A stretch of 64,000 nucleotides of DNA from Salinimonas iocasae (GTDB lineage: Bacteria; Pseudomonadota; Gammaproteobacteria; Enterobacterales; Alteromonadaceae). A model generated the notes under the pieces. That model ran no database searches and was not told where the DNA came from. It saw only the letters and a list, made by a program, of their open reading frames with translations. Below, piece by piece: positions 16,972 to 25,545 of the stretch. The first letter of the stretch is position 1. The number at the start of each line of letters is the position of its first letter. Location: the NCBI RefSeq assembly GCF_006228385.1, contig NZ_CP039852.1, positions 868,001 through 932,000 on the forward strand, written 5' to 3'. Both the position numbers and the translations under genes were made by a program.

Positions 16972-18236
16972 GAAGTCAGGAACTCATACCATTTTTGCAG
17001 GCTATACTCGTAAGTCGGCATAACCGTATTCCAAACGGCAACATTACTGAATCTGTCTGTGTAGCTGCCTCCGGTGCGCTGCTGCCCCTGTTTCACACTA
17101 ATGCGTCCGTCGGTACCTTTAAGATCGGTAGCCGCAGGCTTACCGCGGTACCAGTAATCCCATTCAGCATCGCTCAGATATGAGGCGGAACGCTCGGGGT
17201 TGCTGATGTAGTAGCCCTGGCGGGCGATAAATGCCCCCGGCCAGCCCGACAGCCACCAGTTCATATATTCATAAGCGGCATCTTTCTGGCGACCCGCAGT
17301 GGCAGATGATAAGCACATAACCCCGTGCCAACCACGGTAGCCCTCTTTAGGCGCAGCGAAGGTAACTGGTATATTATTTCCGTTCAGTGCGGAAACAGCC
17401 GGTGAAAACATGCTCTCTACAACACTGCGTCCGTTTTGCATAAACTGAACGGATTCAGGTACTGATGTCCAGAATCCGGCAAAATGTCCCAGTTGCTTTA
17501 ATTCTATAAGAATGCCAAACAGCTCATCCATTTCCGGCTTTGTAATTGCTCCGATATCGCCGAACCGCATTAAGCCTTTTGCCTCTGCAGCCAGTGCAAG
17601 ATCAAACAGACCAATCGTGGGGTCATTAACAATTGCCACTTTACCTGAGACGCGAGAATCGAGCAGCCACCCCCAGCTTTCCTGCTCGCTCATCAGCCCT
17701 TCATCAATCAGGCGACGGTTGTAGCCAAAGGAATCGACGTTGTGAACATAGGGTAAAAAGCTGATTTGCCCTGTAGGCTGGCTTCCAAGTGTGCCATTTT
17801 GCTGAACGTTGAGAATTTTATAGGGTGCGTCGCCGGCGCCAAGGCGAGCCTGAGGTTGCAGGCGACCGGTTTTGGTCAGCGCGTTGATTTCGTCCCAATA
17901 TGTCAGCCGGTTTACCTCAATAGGTGCTATGGCTTTTGCCTGCCATAATACATTGATGCTGTTGGACCACTGCTCGTACAAATCAAAGCTTTGCGGGTTC
18001 ATTGAGGCTTTTTGTAAGACTGCCGCAGAGCCACCGGGCTCAAATTCCAGCCGGATGCCCAAATCTTCCATAGCACGTTGGCGCAATGCTTCCTGTAAAG
18101 TAACGTGGGTGCCCATTACTCTGACAAGTGGCTTTTCACGGCCAATTGCAAAGGGTGCAACACCGGCGGTGAGGGTGGAGGCCAGCGCACCCTTCAGGAA
18201 TTTTCGACGGCCAGATGATAATGCAGCGTTATCCAT
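16968..18236 (-). CDS. Tat-exported extracellular solute-binding protein, probable sensor partner
   Basis: The 422-residue product starts with a twin-arginine signal (SSGRRKFLKGALASTLTAG), so it is exported folded. The mature part looks like a family 1 / PotD-like periplasmic binding protein (LYEQWSNSINVLWQ, SFLPYVHNVDSFGYNR, GWLLDSRVSGKVAIVNDP, EYMNWWLSGWPGAFIARQGYY). Such proteins bind polyamines, iron or small organic ligands; the ligand here cannot be told. No ABC permease or ATPase gene is nearby. The stop overlaps the hybrid kinase start, so a sensing role is more likely than transport. The start has a poor Shine-Dalgarno. Confidence 0.8.
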   Translation of the reverse strand: MDNAALSSGRRKFLKGALASTLTAGVAPFAIGREKPLVRVMGTHVTLQEALRQRAMEDLGIRLEFEPGGSAAVLQKASMNPQSFDLYEQWSNSINVLWQAKAIAPIEVNRLTYWDEINALTKTGRLQPQARLGAGDAPYKILNVQQNGTLGSQPTGQISFLPYVHNVDSFGYNRRLIDEGLMSEQESWGWLLDSRVSGKVAIVNDPTIGLFDLALAAEAKGLMRFGDIGAITKPEMDELFGILIELKQLGHFAGFWTSVPESVQFMQNGRSVVESMFSPAVSALNGNNIPVTFAAPKEGYRGWHGVMCLSSATAGRQKDAAYEYMNWWLSGWPGAFIARQGYYISNPERSASYLSDAEWDYWYRGKPAATDLKGTDGRISVKQGQQRTGGSYTDRFSNVAVWNTVMPTYEYSLQKWYEFLTS

Positions 18237-18321
18237 TTAGTTGTTACGCAAACTCTTGGCATCCATACATTTATTCTGCACTATATTTGTTAAATTAACC
18301 AAATATATCCGCGTACTTATA

Positions 18322-19017
18322 CTAAAGCCTAAGTTTGGTACATCTTCTGGCTATTGCAAATATGAACATCAGAATACCGGCCAGGCCGATACTTCCGCCG
18401 TGACGAGATGAGGAGTGATGCGAGTCATGGTATGGCTGGTCATTGGAACGACTTTCCAGGCTCACCAGCGATAAGTCGGCGTCGTTAAAGGCATCGTAAA
18501 CCGCAACGCGATAATCATTGTGTGCATCAAACAGCTCTATACGAATATCATAGTCATAAGGCGCGTAGCCACTCACAAGCTCAATATCCAATGTCACATA
18601 ATCATCGCTGTCTTCACCATAAACAGTAAAAACCGAGGTTACATAAACTGACTTATACTCAACGGCGTCGCCGAGATAGATAACCGCATATAATTCGTGG
18701 GCCTGATAAAAGGTGTCCGCATCAAACGAGAGCGAAAACGATGCAAAATACCCATCGTAATCTTCATCTGTTAACAATGTCAGCCAGCAGTCGTAAATCC
18801 AGAAATCCTGATTTGATACAGTATTATGCTGGTCTACCTTTTGAGGTGCGAAAGCGGATGTTGAACGGGCCGGTCCCGGTTTGTGCTTTTTTGCGTCGGC
18901 TGGCAAATGTTGTGATTGGCTGACCGTCACCATTACTGGCTCTTGATGAGATGACTCAGCCAGAGCAGCAGCGCTCACTCCCATCATTATTGCCAGCGAA
19001 AACAATAAATTTTTCAT
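18322..19017 (-). CDS. choice-of-anchor H / GlyGly-CTERM-like exported protein
   Basis: The ATG at 19017 (MKNLLFSLAIMMGVSAAALAES) follows AGGAAGAG and gives a clear signal peptide; the longer frame adds an unlikely 15 residues. The 231-residue product has a beta-rich central domain with many Asp/Tyr residues (DEDYDGYFASFSLSFDADTF), then a serine/histidine-rich linker (DSHHSSSRHGG). It ends in a short hydrophobic segment plus basic end (GSIGLAGILMFIFAIARRC). That tail is the tripartite GlyGly-CTERM sorting pattern handled by rhombosortase, followed by surface display or type II secretion. The family name is from memory. The protein's role is unknown. Confidence 0.65.
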   Translation of the reverse strand: MKNLLFSLAIMMGVSAAALAESSHQEPVMVTVSQSQHLPADAKKHKPGPARSTSAFAPQKVDQHNTVSNQDFWIYDCWLTLLTDEDYDGYFASFSLSFDADTFYQAHELYAVIYLGDAVEYKSVYVTSVFTVYGEDSDDYVTLDIELVSGYAPYDYDIRIELFDAHNDYRVAVYDAFNDADLSLVSLESRSNDQPYHDSHHSSSRHGGSIGLAGILMFIFAIARRCTKLRL

Positions 19018-19350
19018 CGTCTCACTCTTCCTATGCAAAGTCAGGGGTACAGGATGAAACAATTAAAATGAACAAAAGCTGAAGCGAAGGTGAACCTCGC
19101 TAAAGAATATTAAGCACGTTTTGTAGCAAAAACGTATTGTGGTATTTTACAGAGTAAAGATATTCGGTATGGCGAGAAAGGTTGGCCCGTTCTGGTGGGA
19201 GTGATGGAGCTTCTCAGGCAGGAACCGCGATAACAGCGTATTTTTCGTCAGACCATTAATCGGGTTATGAATGCTCAACTTACGCCTTTATTACAAAGAG
19301 GGTAACGCTTTAAAAGAAACAGGCTGCGTCGGCAGCCTGTTTTATGAAGA
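19018..19350. other. 333-bp gene-free interval
   Basis: I see no credible gene here. The left part must hold the promoter of the exported anchor-H-like protein (minus strand), although no convincing hexamer pair stands out. The right edge holds the rraB terminator. Confidence 0.5.
19311..19341 (-). terminator. terminator of rraB
   Basis: On the minus strand AACAGGCTGC pairs perfectly with GCAGCCTGTT around a CGAC loop, followed by TTCTTTTA. It lies just beyond the rraB stop codon. Confidence 0.85.
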
Positions 19351-19749
19351 TTATTCGTCGAACCCATCATCAGACATCTCGTCTGATTCTTCACCCCGGG
19401 GCATAAAGTAGGTGCCCCAGCCGTCGTATACCACATCGTGTTTATCTGCGATATGGAGCAGGGCTTCTACATCTTTATCCAAAAATTCGCGACTGAGTTT
19501 CCTTTCGGCAATTGCATCAAAGCAAAAGGCGGTACTGCCATCGTCAAGGTAAACTTCTTCAGCATCAGAAACCTCGAAGCCTGCTTTAAACGCATCTACT
19601 GCTGCTTTTTCAAGCTGATCAAAATCCTGCCCGGCAAAGTGGTGCTCAATAGAATAATCGGCGTCGGCCTGGCTACCGTCTTCTAACAGGGCATCCATTG
19701 TTTCCTGATTAAAAGCGTGCCATTCAGCTAATTCATCAATTTGTTTCAT
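19351..19749 (-). CDS. rraB: ribonuclease E activity regulator RraB
   Basis: RraB binds and inhibits RNase E, changing degradosome composition in the cytoplasm. The 132-residue product shows the family hallmarks: [22 protein letters not shown] near residues 17-38, a helix with [34 protein letters not shown], and [14 protein letters not shown] before an acidic tail. It is followed by its own terminator. The plsC gene lies upstream on the same strand with a 34-bp gap. Confidence 0.92.
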   Translation of the reverse strand: MKQIDELAEWHAFNQETMDALLEDGSQADADYSIEHHFAGQDFDQLEKAAVDAFKAGFEVSDAEEVYLDDGSTAFCFDAIAERKLSREFLDKDVEALLHIADKHDVVYDGWGTYFMPRGEESDEMSDDGFDE

Positions 19750-19783
19750 AGTCCAAGGTCTCAGCTACATATTTGTGGCGAGT

Positions 19784-20509
19784 TTACCGCTTTTTTTCCA
19801 GCTCAGCGACTTCAGTATCCAGTTCCTGCTTTCTTTTTTGCATACAGGTGCGAAAGTAGTCGGACCATTCTTTTATACTTTTACTCTGATCTACAGGGAC
19901 GGGACCGGAAATATCTATCAATACCGTGCCGTTATCCCAACGATTCCATTTTACCTTCTTATGGAGTTCGCTTGCCGTCACCATAACCACAGGCTCATTA
20001 ACAGCCTGCGCCAGTCTGAACGCGCCTGATTTAAATGGCAGCAACCCGCGACCGTAACTACGGGTGCCCTCAGGGAACACCCAGACCGATGTGCGGCGTT
20101 CTCTGATCTTCTTACCGGCAAGCATCAGCGTATCTCGCGCTTTACCGGTATTTTTACGGTCAATCATAATATTGCCGGACAACCAGTAAATCTGACCAAA
20201 AATAGGGATCCATTTCAGGCTCTTCTTGCCTACAGTGACGACGCCAGGCATCGCTGCTTTGCAGATAGTGATAATATCAAAGCTGTTTTGATGGTTTGCG
20301 ATATATACGTAGGGTGTATCAATGCGGTGTGACTCGTCGATACGCATTTTCAGCTTAAGACCGACTATCGGTGCCATCATCGCATATGCACTGCCTGCGA
20401 AATGGACATTATTGCGATTAAACGGTCTGAGTATGCAAACAGCGAAGACCACGATATTGATGAGAACGAAAGCAAGAAACAGCAGAAAAATTCTTAAAAT
20501 TGCGAGCAC
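19784..20509 (-). CDS. plsC: 1-acyl-sn-glycerol-3-phosphate acyltransferase
   Basis: PlsC transfers an acyl chain to lysophosphatidic acid to make phosphatidic acid at the inner membrane. The GTG at 20509 follows TAGGA and is chosen as start. The 241-residue protein has an N-terminal membrane helix (ILRIFLLFLAFVLINIVVFAV). The acyltransferase motifs follow: NHQNSFD (the HX4D catalytic pair), a basic IDRKNTGKARD block, FPEGTRSYGRG, and PVVMVTAS. The C-terminus is a charged coiled region (QKRKQELDTEVAELEKKR). This matches the family in length and order. Confidence 0.92.
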   Translation of the reverse strand: MLAILRIFLLFLAFVLINIVVFAVCILRPFNRNNVHFAGSAYAMMAPIVGLKLKMRIDESHRIDTPYVYIANHQNSFDIITICKAAMPGVVTVGKKSLKWIPIFGQIYWLSGNIMIDRKNTGKARDTLMLAGKKIRERRTSVWVFPEGTRSYGRGLLPFKSGAFRLAQAVNEPVVMVTASELHKKVKWNRWDNGTVLIDISGPVPVDQSKSIKEWSDYFRTCMQKRKQELDTEVAELEKKR

Positions 20510-20679
20510 TTAGGATCCTATAAAAGCATTTGCGGCGCAGTATAAATTATTCGCCGTCAGATAGATGTCCGATCAGTATGCTATCTTAAATTTAATCTAA
20601 AGAACTAAAGCACTTCGCGGTTCAAACCGATAGCCTATTACACGAATTCACGCTTTCTCATGCATGTGGTACTGATTTA

Positions 20680-21840
20680 ATGCAAACTTTTGTTCCCGAA
20701 GACCTTGAAGACGATATCCTCACCGATTTGATGGAGGAAATAAATGAGTTGTACGAAGCCAGCGAGCAAACACTGATCGAGCTTGAGCTGCGTCCTCAGG
20801 ACAATGAGTTGCAGCGTGCACTATTTCGCTCCATACATACCATTAAAGGTGATCTTGGTCTGGTAAATTTCACGCCGATGATTCCGTTACTGCAACATGT
20901 TGAAGATCTGCTGGATTTTCTCAGAAAAGGGCAGGTGCAGTACACCAGTACAATGAGTGACCTGGTACTGCTGACTATGGATCGCGTCAAGGTGTTCGTT
21001 CAGGAGGTGATGAATCAGGGTAAAAGTCAGTACGATGACGATTTACATCAGAAACTGGTTTTAGCTGTTTCACGTATTAAGCCGGATAATCAGGCTGATC
21101 ACGAGCGCCTGTTACACGAGGCGGTTTTATTGCTAAACCCTGCTTTGGACGCGCTGTCAGGCAGCGACGGGCCGCAAGGCGCAGGTTTTTTGCCGGAAGG
21201 ACAGGCATTGCCTGCAACACTCTCCAATACCGGTATTCCAAAAGCGATGAGCGCAGAGCGTCAGATGGATATGCTGTTTTTCCGGGAGTTGATGCAGACT
21301 ATTGAGCATCGTTCAAACTACTGGGCGGGGAGGGGCGACCGTATCGCCAAGCTGGCGCTTTATATTAATCATCAGGCGGGCAGCCCTATTGATGATGATC
21401 AGTTGGCTGTCGCCTGTTATGTTCACGATTTTGGAATGGCGTTTATGCCATTACACCTGTTGAACAAAACCGAGCCGCTAAGTGATAATGAGTTTAATCT
21501 GATGCGCTCGCATGTGTATAAAAGCTCACGTTTGCTGGAGCATCTGGACCAGTGGGACCACGCCCGTAAAATTGTCATGCAGCATCACGAGCGTCCCGAT
21601 GGTAGCGGCTATCCTTTAGGTCTTAAGGATGCCGATATCTGCGATGGCGCAAAGTTGCTGGCAATTCTGGATACTTATGACGCAATGACCCACTCCCGGG
21701 CCCACAATAAATCGTCCCGCGTACCGAAAAAGCAGGCGGTCATAGAAATGAACCGGCAGGCGAAGGGCCAATTCAGCGCCGAGTGGATGCGTCATTTTAA
21801 TTCTGTTATGACTTCCCTTTTGACGAAGCAAAGCAACTAG
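20680..21840 (+). CDS. Hpt-HD-GYP fusion, putative phosphorelay-controlled cyclic-di-GMP phosphodiesterase
   Basis: The 386-residue product joins two signalling modules. Residues about 1-125 form an Hpt helical bundle with the phosphorylatable His53 in FRSIHTIKGDLGLVNF. A linker follows. Residues about 195-385 form an HD-GYP domain with HD at 249-250 (CYVHDFGM), His278 (MRSHVY), and the signature HHERPDGSGYPLGLK at about 302-316. The invariant lysine of HDxGK is methionine here, and HPxxG is HVYKS, so activity may be altered. HD-GYP enzymes hydrolyse cyclic di-GMP and usually carry a receiver domain; an Hpt input is unusual. The hybrid kinase at 14.3-17.0 kb lacks an Hpt and could be a donor, which is speculation. 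It converges on the LysR gene with a 4-bp overlap. Confidence 0.85.
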   Translation: MQTFVPEDLEDDILTDLMEEINELYEASEQTLIELELRPQDNELQRALFRSIHTIKGDLGLVNFTPMIPLLQHVEDLLDFLRKGQVQYTSTMSDLVLLTMDRVKVFVQEVMNQGKSQYDDDLHQKLVLAVSRIKPDNQADHERLLHEAVLLLNPALDALSGSDGPQGAGFLPEGQALPATLSNTGIPKAMSAERQMDMLFFRELMQTIEHRSNYWAGRGDRIAKLALYINHQAGSPIDDDQLAVACYVHDFGMAFMPLHLLNKTEPLSDNEFNLMRSHVYKSSRLLEHLDQWDHARKIVMQHHERPDGSGYPLGLKDADICDGAKLLAILDTYDAMTHSRAHNKSSRVPKKQAVIEMNRQAKGQFSAEWMRHFNSVMTSLLTKQSN

Positions 21841-22745
21841 AAATGCTCTTTAGCTAATAATGATGTCGCCTGCTCTATGACCTGTCGGGCGATAACATTG
21901 TCGCGTTGATTGTGTCGGGTTAGTGCAAAAAACTGCTCCTGCAATGTATCGGCCTGGCCAATCCACTTCACTTGATATTGCTGTTCGACATGCCGGGCAA
22001 TACAGGATGGCGCACAAAACACACCGAAACCCTCTGCGCCGAAGAGTTTGAGCAGTGCACTGTCATCAAATTCCGCAATTTGCAGTGGAAATAACTGACG
22101 ATCCTCAAGCCATGCGCTCAGGCCGTAAGCGATGCCAGAGCGCACGCCTGGCATTAGCATGGGTGTTTGATTCAAAGATTCCGGAAAAGTGGCTTTCAGC
22201 TTACTGGCAATACCGGGACTGGCGAAAAAGCTGACCGCACTAGTGCCCAGGGACTGACTGACGGCGCTGACCGCAGCACCGGGCGCCACGCCGCGGTCTG
22301 CCAGTACAATATCTATCCGGTTGACGGCCATTTCGCTAAGCAGGTCATCAAATAAACCTTCTTTAAACACGAAGCGTACTTTAGGGTTAGATAACATCGT
22401 CTGGTGCATGAAATCATAAGCAAGCACCTTGGGTATAGCATCGGTCAGGCCAACAGTATAGTGACTGATAGCGTGTTCAGTGCCTGCGCTGAGCATTTCA
22501 GTCAGCTGGTTTCCTTTTTTAAAAATTTCCTGAGCATGTTGATAAACCTGTTTCCCCAGCGTATTCAGCTGTAACCGCTTGCCAGAGCGATCAAATAACT
22601 GCTGATTGCACTGTGATTCAAAGGTGGTAAGGAGCCCGCTGACTGTCTGCGGGGTAACATGCATCGCCTTGGCTGCACTGGCAATACTGCCCAGTTTTGC
22701 GGTCATGTAAAAATAATAGAGGTGGCGATAATTAAGCTGATTCAT
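21837..22745 (-). CDS. LysR-family transcriptional regulator, NhaR-like
   Basis: The 302-residue product has an N-terminal winged HTH (NYRHLYYFYMTAKLGSIASAAKAMHVTPQTVSGLLTTFE) and a LysR effector domain. The opening Y.HLYYF plus TPQT.SG, together with PGVRSGIAYGLSAWLE and EFDDSALLKLFGAEGFGVFCAP, closely follows NhaR, the sodium-responsive activator of the nhaA antiporter gene in enterics. No nhaA is adjacent. It is divergent from the ABC/HlyD/TolC trio, with about 100 bp between the starts, so by the usual LysR pattern it may control that operon. Assignment to the NhaR subgroup is fairly secure; the target is inferred. Confidence 0.8.
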   Translation of the reverse strand: MNQLNYRHLYYFYMTAKLGSIASAAKAMHVTPQTVSGLLTTFESQCNQQLFDRSGKRLQLNTLGKQVYQHAQEIFKKGNQLTEMLSAGTEHAISHYTVGLTDAIPKVLAYDFMHQTMLSNPKVRFVFKEGLFDDLLSEMAVNRIDIVLADRGVAPGAAVSAVSQSLGTSAVSFFASPGIASKLKATFPESLNQTPMLMPGVRSGIAYGLSAWLEDRQLFPLQIAEFDDSALLKLFGAEGFGVFCAPSCIARHVEQQYQVKWIGQADTLQEQFFALTRHNQRDNVIARQVIEQATSLLAKEHF

Positions 22746-22844
22746 TGCTAAGGTTTTTTCGATGTTATATCTCGATATTATCAGTTTTACGCTGATGATA
22801 AAGACCGTTACACTCTGGGTTCATTTTTTATCTGCGAAGAAGTG

Positions 22845-24518
22845 ATGGCTAAACACATAGCGCTTAAATCTGTTCGTAAAAAACTGTTTTCTCTACTTAA
22901 ACCTGATCGGCAATTCTTCACGGCAGCTATCGTCTATGGGATTGCAATTGGCTTGCTCACCCTGGCTGTTCCGTTAGCGGTACAGACGCTGATCAACAGC
23001 GTAGTCAATACAGCATCGGTGCAGGCGGTGGTTACTTTGGGAGTGGTACTTTTCGTTATCCTGCTCATCTCTGGCATCTTCAGTGCGCTGCGGATGCGTG
23101 TGATGGAATTTTATGAGCGGAAAGTATACTCACGGCTCACTTCACAACTGAGTCTGAAAACGATTTTTGCCCCTCACCGTTTTTTTGAAGGGCGGCGAAA
23201 TGTTGCTATCACGCAGCGATACTTCGACATCATGACGCTGCAGAAAAATATTCCCTCGCTGATGATTGACGGCTTTGCGCTGGTGCTGCAAATGCTGGTG
23301 GGATTTACACTGGTCAGTTTTTATCATCCGGCGTTCTTTGCATTTAACATTTTTATCCTGTTGATTATGCTGGCGATCTGGAAGTTGTGGGGCAAGGGCG
23401 CGAAACGTTCTGCTGTGCAGTTATCGCAGGCGAAATATGACTCTGCAAAATGGCTTAATGATATTGCTTCTGCACACGAGTTCTTTAAATCAAGCCGGCA
23501 TCTGGATTATGCCGCGAACAATACACAAAAGCATATTGAAAGCTACCTTAGCGCACATCGTCAGCATTTTAGGTTCACGTTTACCCAGGCGGTGATGTTT
23601 TTGCTGCTTTATGCGGCTGCTAGTGCCTTATTACTTGGTATCGGAGGATATCTGGTGGTGAAAGGGCAGTTATCACTGGGACAGCTAGTGGCGGCAGAAC
23701 TGATCATGTCGGCTGTTTTCATCGGTATATCCCGTTTTTCAATTTATCTTAAGCTTTATTATGAGCTTTACGGGGCAGCAGAAAAACTCTGTGGTGCACT
23801 GGAAATGCCGCAGGAGGATACAGACCAGACACAACAGGCTGTACCGGCATCATCCGCTTTGCGCTTCGACCAGATAGGTCTTGAGCATAATCATACCGCC
23901 TATTCGTTATCCTGGTCGATTCCACCGGGACAAAAATGTTACGTAATGACCACCCACGGATGGATGCAAAAGCAATTGCTCAGCTTTGTGAAGCGTCATG
24001 AGCGGCCGTCACGCGGCGTTATCTTCCTGGGTGAAAAGGCAATGCAGGATTATGATATCTTCGAGCTGCGCCAGAGCATTACCACCTTAGACAGAGCGCT
24101 GATGGTCGAATGTACGGTTAAAGAGTTTTTTCGCATGGCGGCACCGGATGCTGGCAGTGGGGATATCTATTCGGCGCTACGTCAGACCGGACTTTACGAC
24201 ACTATAGAGGGACTGCCGCAAGGGTTAGACACAACGCTATCGGTGATGGGTAGCCCGCTACAGCCTATTGAGCTACTACTGTTAAAGCTGGCAGCAACAC
24301 TGGTATCACAACCAAGAATTGTGCTGATTAACCAACATTTTGATGCGATTCCTGCAGCAACAAAAACCCGGCTACTGGAGGTTATTGAGGGTCTGGACGC
24401 TACTGTTCTGTATTTCACTAATGCGCCTGATTCACGGTATTTCGACAGGACAGTTACCCTTGAAGAGATTGCCGACAGGGTGCCAGCGACAAGAGATGGT
24501 CATCACAATGCATCATAA
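22845..24518 (+). CDS. ABC exporter-like protein with a degenerate ATPase domain
   Basis: The protein (about 557 residues) has the architecture of a type I secretion ABC exporter. A six-helix membrane domain (about 20-320) contains FYERKVYSRLTSQLSLKTIFAPHRFFEGRR and the family phrase GQLSLGQLVAAELIMSAV. The domain that should bind ATP follows. It has lost every key motif. In the Walker A position it reads TTHGWMQKQ (about 370-378), with no GxxGxGK[ST]. The LSGGQ signature is LQPIE. Walker B LLLDEP has become VLINQH (D to N, E to Q). The surrounding fold is still recognisable. The reading frame is intact, and the HlyD and TolC-like genes overlap it, so this is a maintained non-hydrolysing homologue and not a decayed gene. 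ATG 22845 or GTG 22842 are the possible starts. Confidence 0.85.
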   Translation: MAKHIALKSVRKKLFSLLKPDRQFFTAAIVYGIAIGLLTLAVPLAVQTLINSVVNTASVQAVVTLGVVLFVILLISGIFSALRMRVMEFYERKVYSRLTSQLSLKTIFAPHRFFEGRRNVAITQRYFDIMTLQKNIPSLMIDGFALVLQMLVGFTLVSFYHPAFFAFNIFILLIMLAIWKLWGKGAKRSAVQLSQAKYDSAKWLNDIASAHEFFKSSRHLDYAANNTQKHIESYLSAHRQHFRFTFTQAVMFLLLYAAASALLLGIGGYLVVKGQLSLGQLVAAELIMSAVFIGISRFSIYLKLYYELYGAAEKLCGALEMPQEDTDQTQQAVPASSALRFDQIGLEHNHTAYSLSWSIPPGQKCYVMTTHGWMQKQLLSFVKRHERPSRGVIFLGEKAMQDYDIFELRQSITTLDRALMVECTVKEFFRMAAPDAGSGDIYSALRQTGLYDTIEGLPQGLDTTLSVMGSPLQPIELLLLKLAATLVSQPRIVLINQHFDAIPAATKTRLLEVIEGLDATVLYFTNAPDSRYFDRTVTLEEIADRVPATRDGHHNAS

Positions 24519-25545
24519 TGAATCTCGCTATCTTGAGAAAATTTCCGCGTTAAAGAATGATTACCTGCCCAGCGCGTACCGCATCCTGGGCGGTGTGGTG
24601 GTTGCGCTGGTTTTAGTCACGGCTGCCATTTTGTGGTTTACCCCCTGGATTCAGACAGCATATGGCACCGGTTATGTGGATTCCCTTGATCCGTCAGAGC
24701 GAACACAGGCCATTTCGGCCCTGGTCTCAGGGCAAATCAAGCAGTGGCACGTTAAAGAAGGTATGCCGGTAGAAAAAGGACAGCCTATTGTAACGCTTAT
24801 CGACGTTGATGAAGAACTGGTTACCAAGCTGCAGGGGCAACTGGACGCCGCACAGGCTGTACATGCAGCAAATCAAAGTGCTGTAGCAAATGCCCGGAAC
24901 AACCTGACGCGACAGCAGGCGTTACTTGAACAGGGCGTGGCGTCAACCAAAACAGTGGAGGCAGCTCAGATAAAACTGCAGGAACTCATTGCAAAAGCGG
25001 CCAAATCACAATCTGATATCAACAAAGCCAGCGTGGCGTTGTCTCGTCAACGGACGCAGACCAAAGTGGCACCGGCGGATGGCGTTATCGTAAAGCTTAA
25101 ATCCGGTGGCCCGTCTACATATGTAAAGGCCGGAGAGGTATTGGGCGAGTTCATACCCCAGGTAGTACGCCGCACGGTACGGGTAACTGTCAGCGGTATG
25201 GATGCGCCACTTATCGAAAAAGGCCGCAAAGCACGCCTTCAGTTCGAGGGATGGCCGGTATTTCAGTTCAGTGGATGGCCCGATGCTGCAATTGGTACGT
25301 TTGGCGGGGAAGTTATCTACGTTGAGCCGGTAGCAGACAATACCGGTAACTTTACTGTATGGATTGCGCCAGATGAAAATGGTACACCCTGGCCGCAGGA
25401 GCAGGTAGTTCGGTATGGCAGTCGCGTAAAAGCCTGGATATTATTGGAAGAGGTTCGTCTGGGTTACGAGCTGTGGCGACAGCTCAATAATTTTCCGCCA
25501 AAACCTGTCGTCGCTAAAGACAGTACTCAGGGAACAAGCAAGTGA
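24508..25545 (+). CDS. HlyD-family membrane fusion protein
   Basis: The frame runs back into the ABC gene. The ATG at 24508 (MHHNESRYL) has AGAGATGG upstream and overlaps the ABC stop region by 11 bases; an ATG at 24496 is an alternative. The 345-residue product has a short cytoplasmic tail and one membrane helix (ILGGVVVALVLVTAAILWF). A lipoyl/barrel-sandwich strand follows (ISALVSGQIKQWHVKEGMPVEKGQPIVTL). A coiled-coil hairpin spans about residues 115-185, then comes the second lipoyl half (APADGVIVKLKSGGPSTYVKAGEVL), then a beta-barrel domain. It would bridge the inner-membrane exporter to the TolC-like channel. Confidence 0.9.
   Translation: MHHNESRYLEKISALKNDYLPSAYRILGGVVVALVLVTAAILWFTPWIQTAYGTGYVDSLDPSERTQAISALVSGQIKQWHVKEGMPVEKGQPIVTLIDVDEELVTKLQGQLDAAQAVHAANQSAVANARNNLTRQQALLEQGVASTKTVEAAQIKLQELIAKAAKSQSDINKASVALSRQRTQTKVAPADGVIVKLKSGGPSTYVKAGEVLGEFIPQVVRRTVRVTVSGMDAPLIEKGRKARLQFEGWPVFQFSGWPDAAIGTFGGEVIYVEPVADNTGNFTVWIAPDENGTPWPQEQVVRYGSRVKAWILLEEVRLGYELWRQLNNFPPKPVVAKDSTQGTSK

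Noticed and set aside
22845..24518. Decaying pseudogene of an ABC exporter
   Set aside because: No frameshift or stop is present, the membrane domain is well kept, and the downstream genes are tightly overlapped; the motif losses are specific rather than random.
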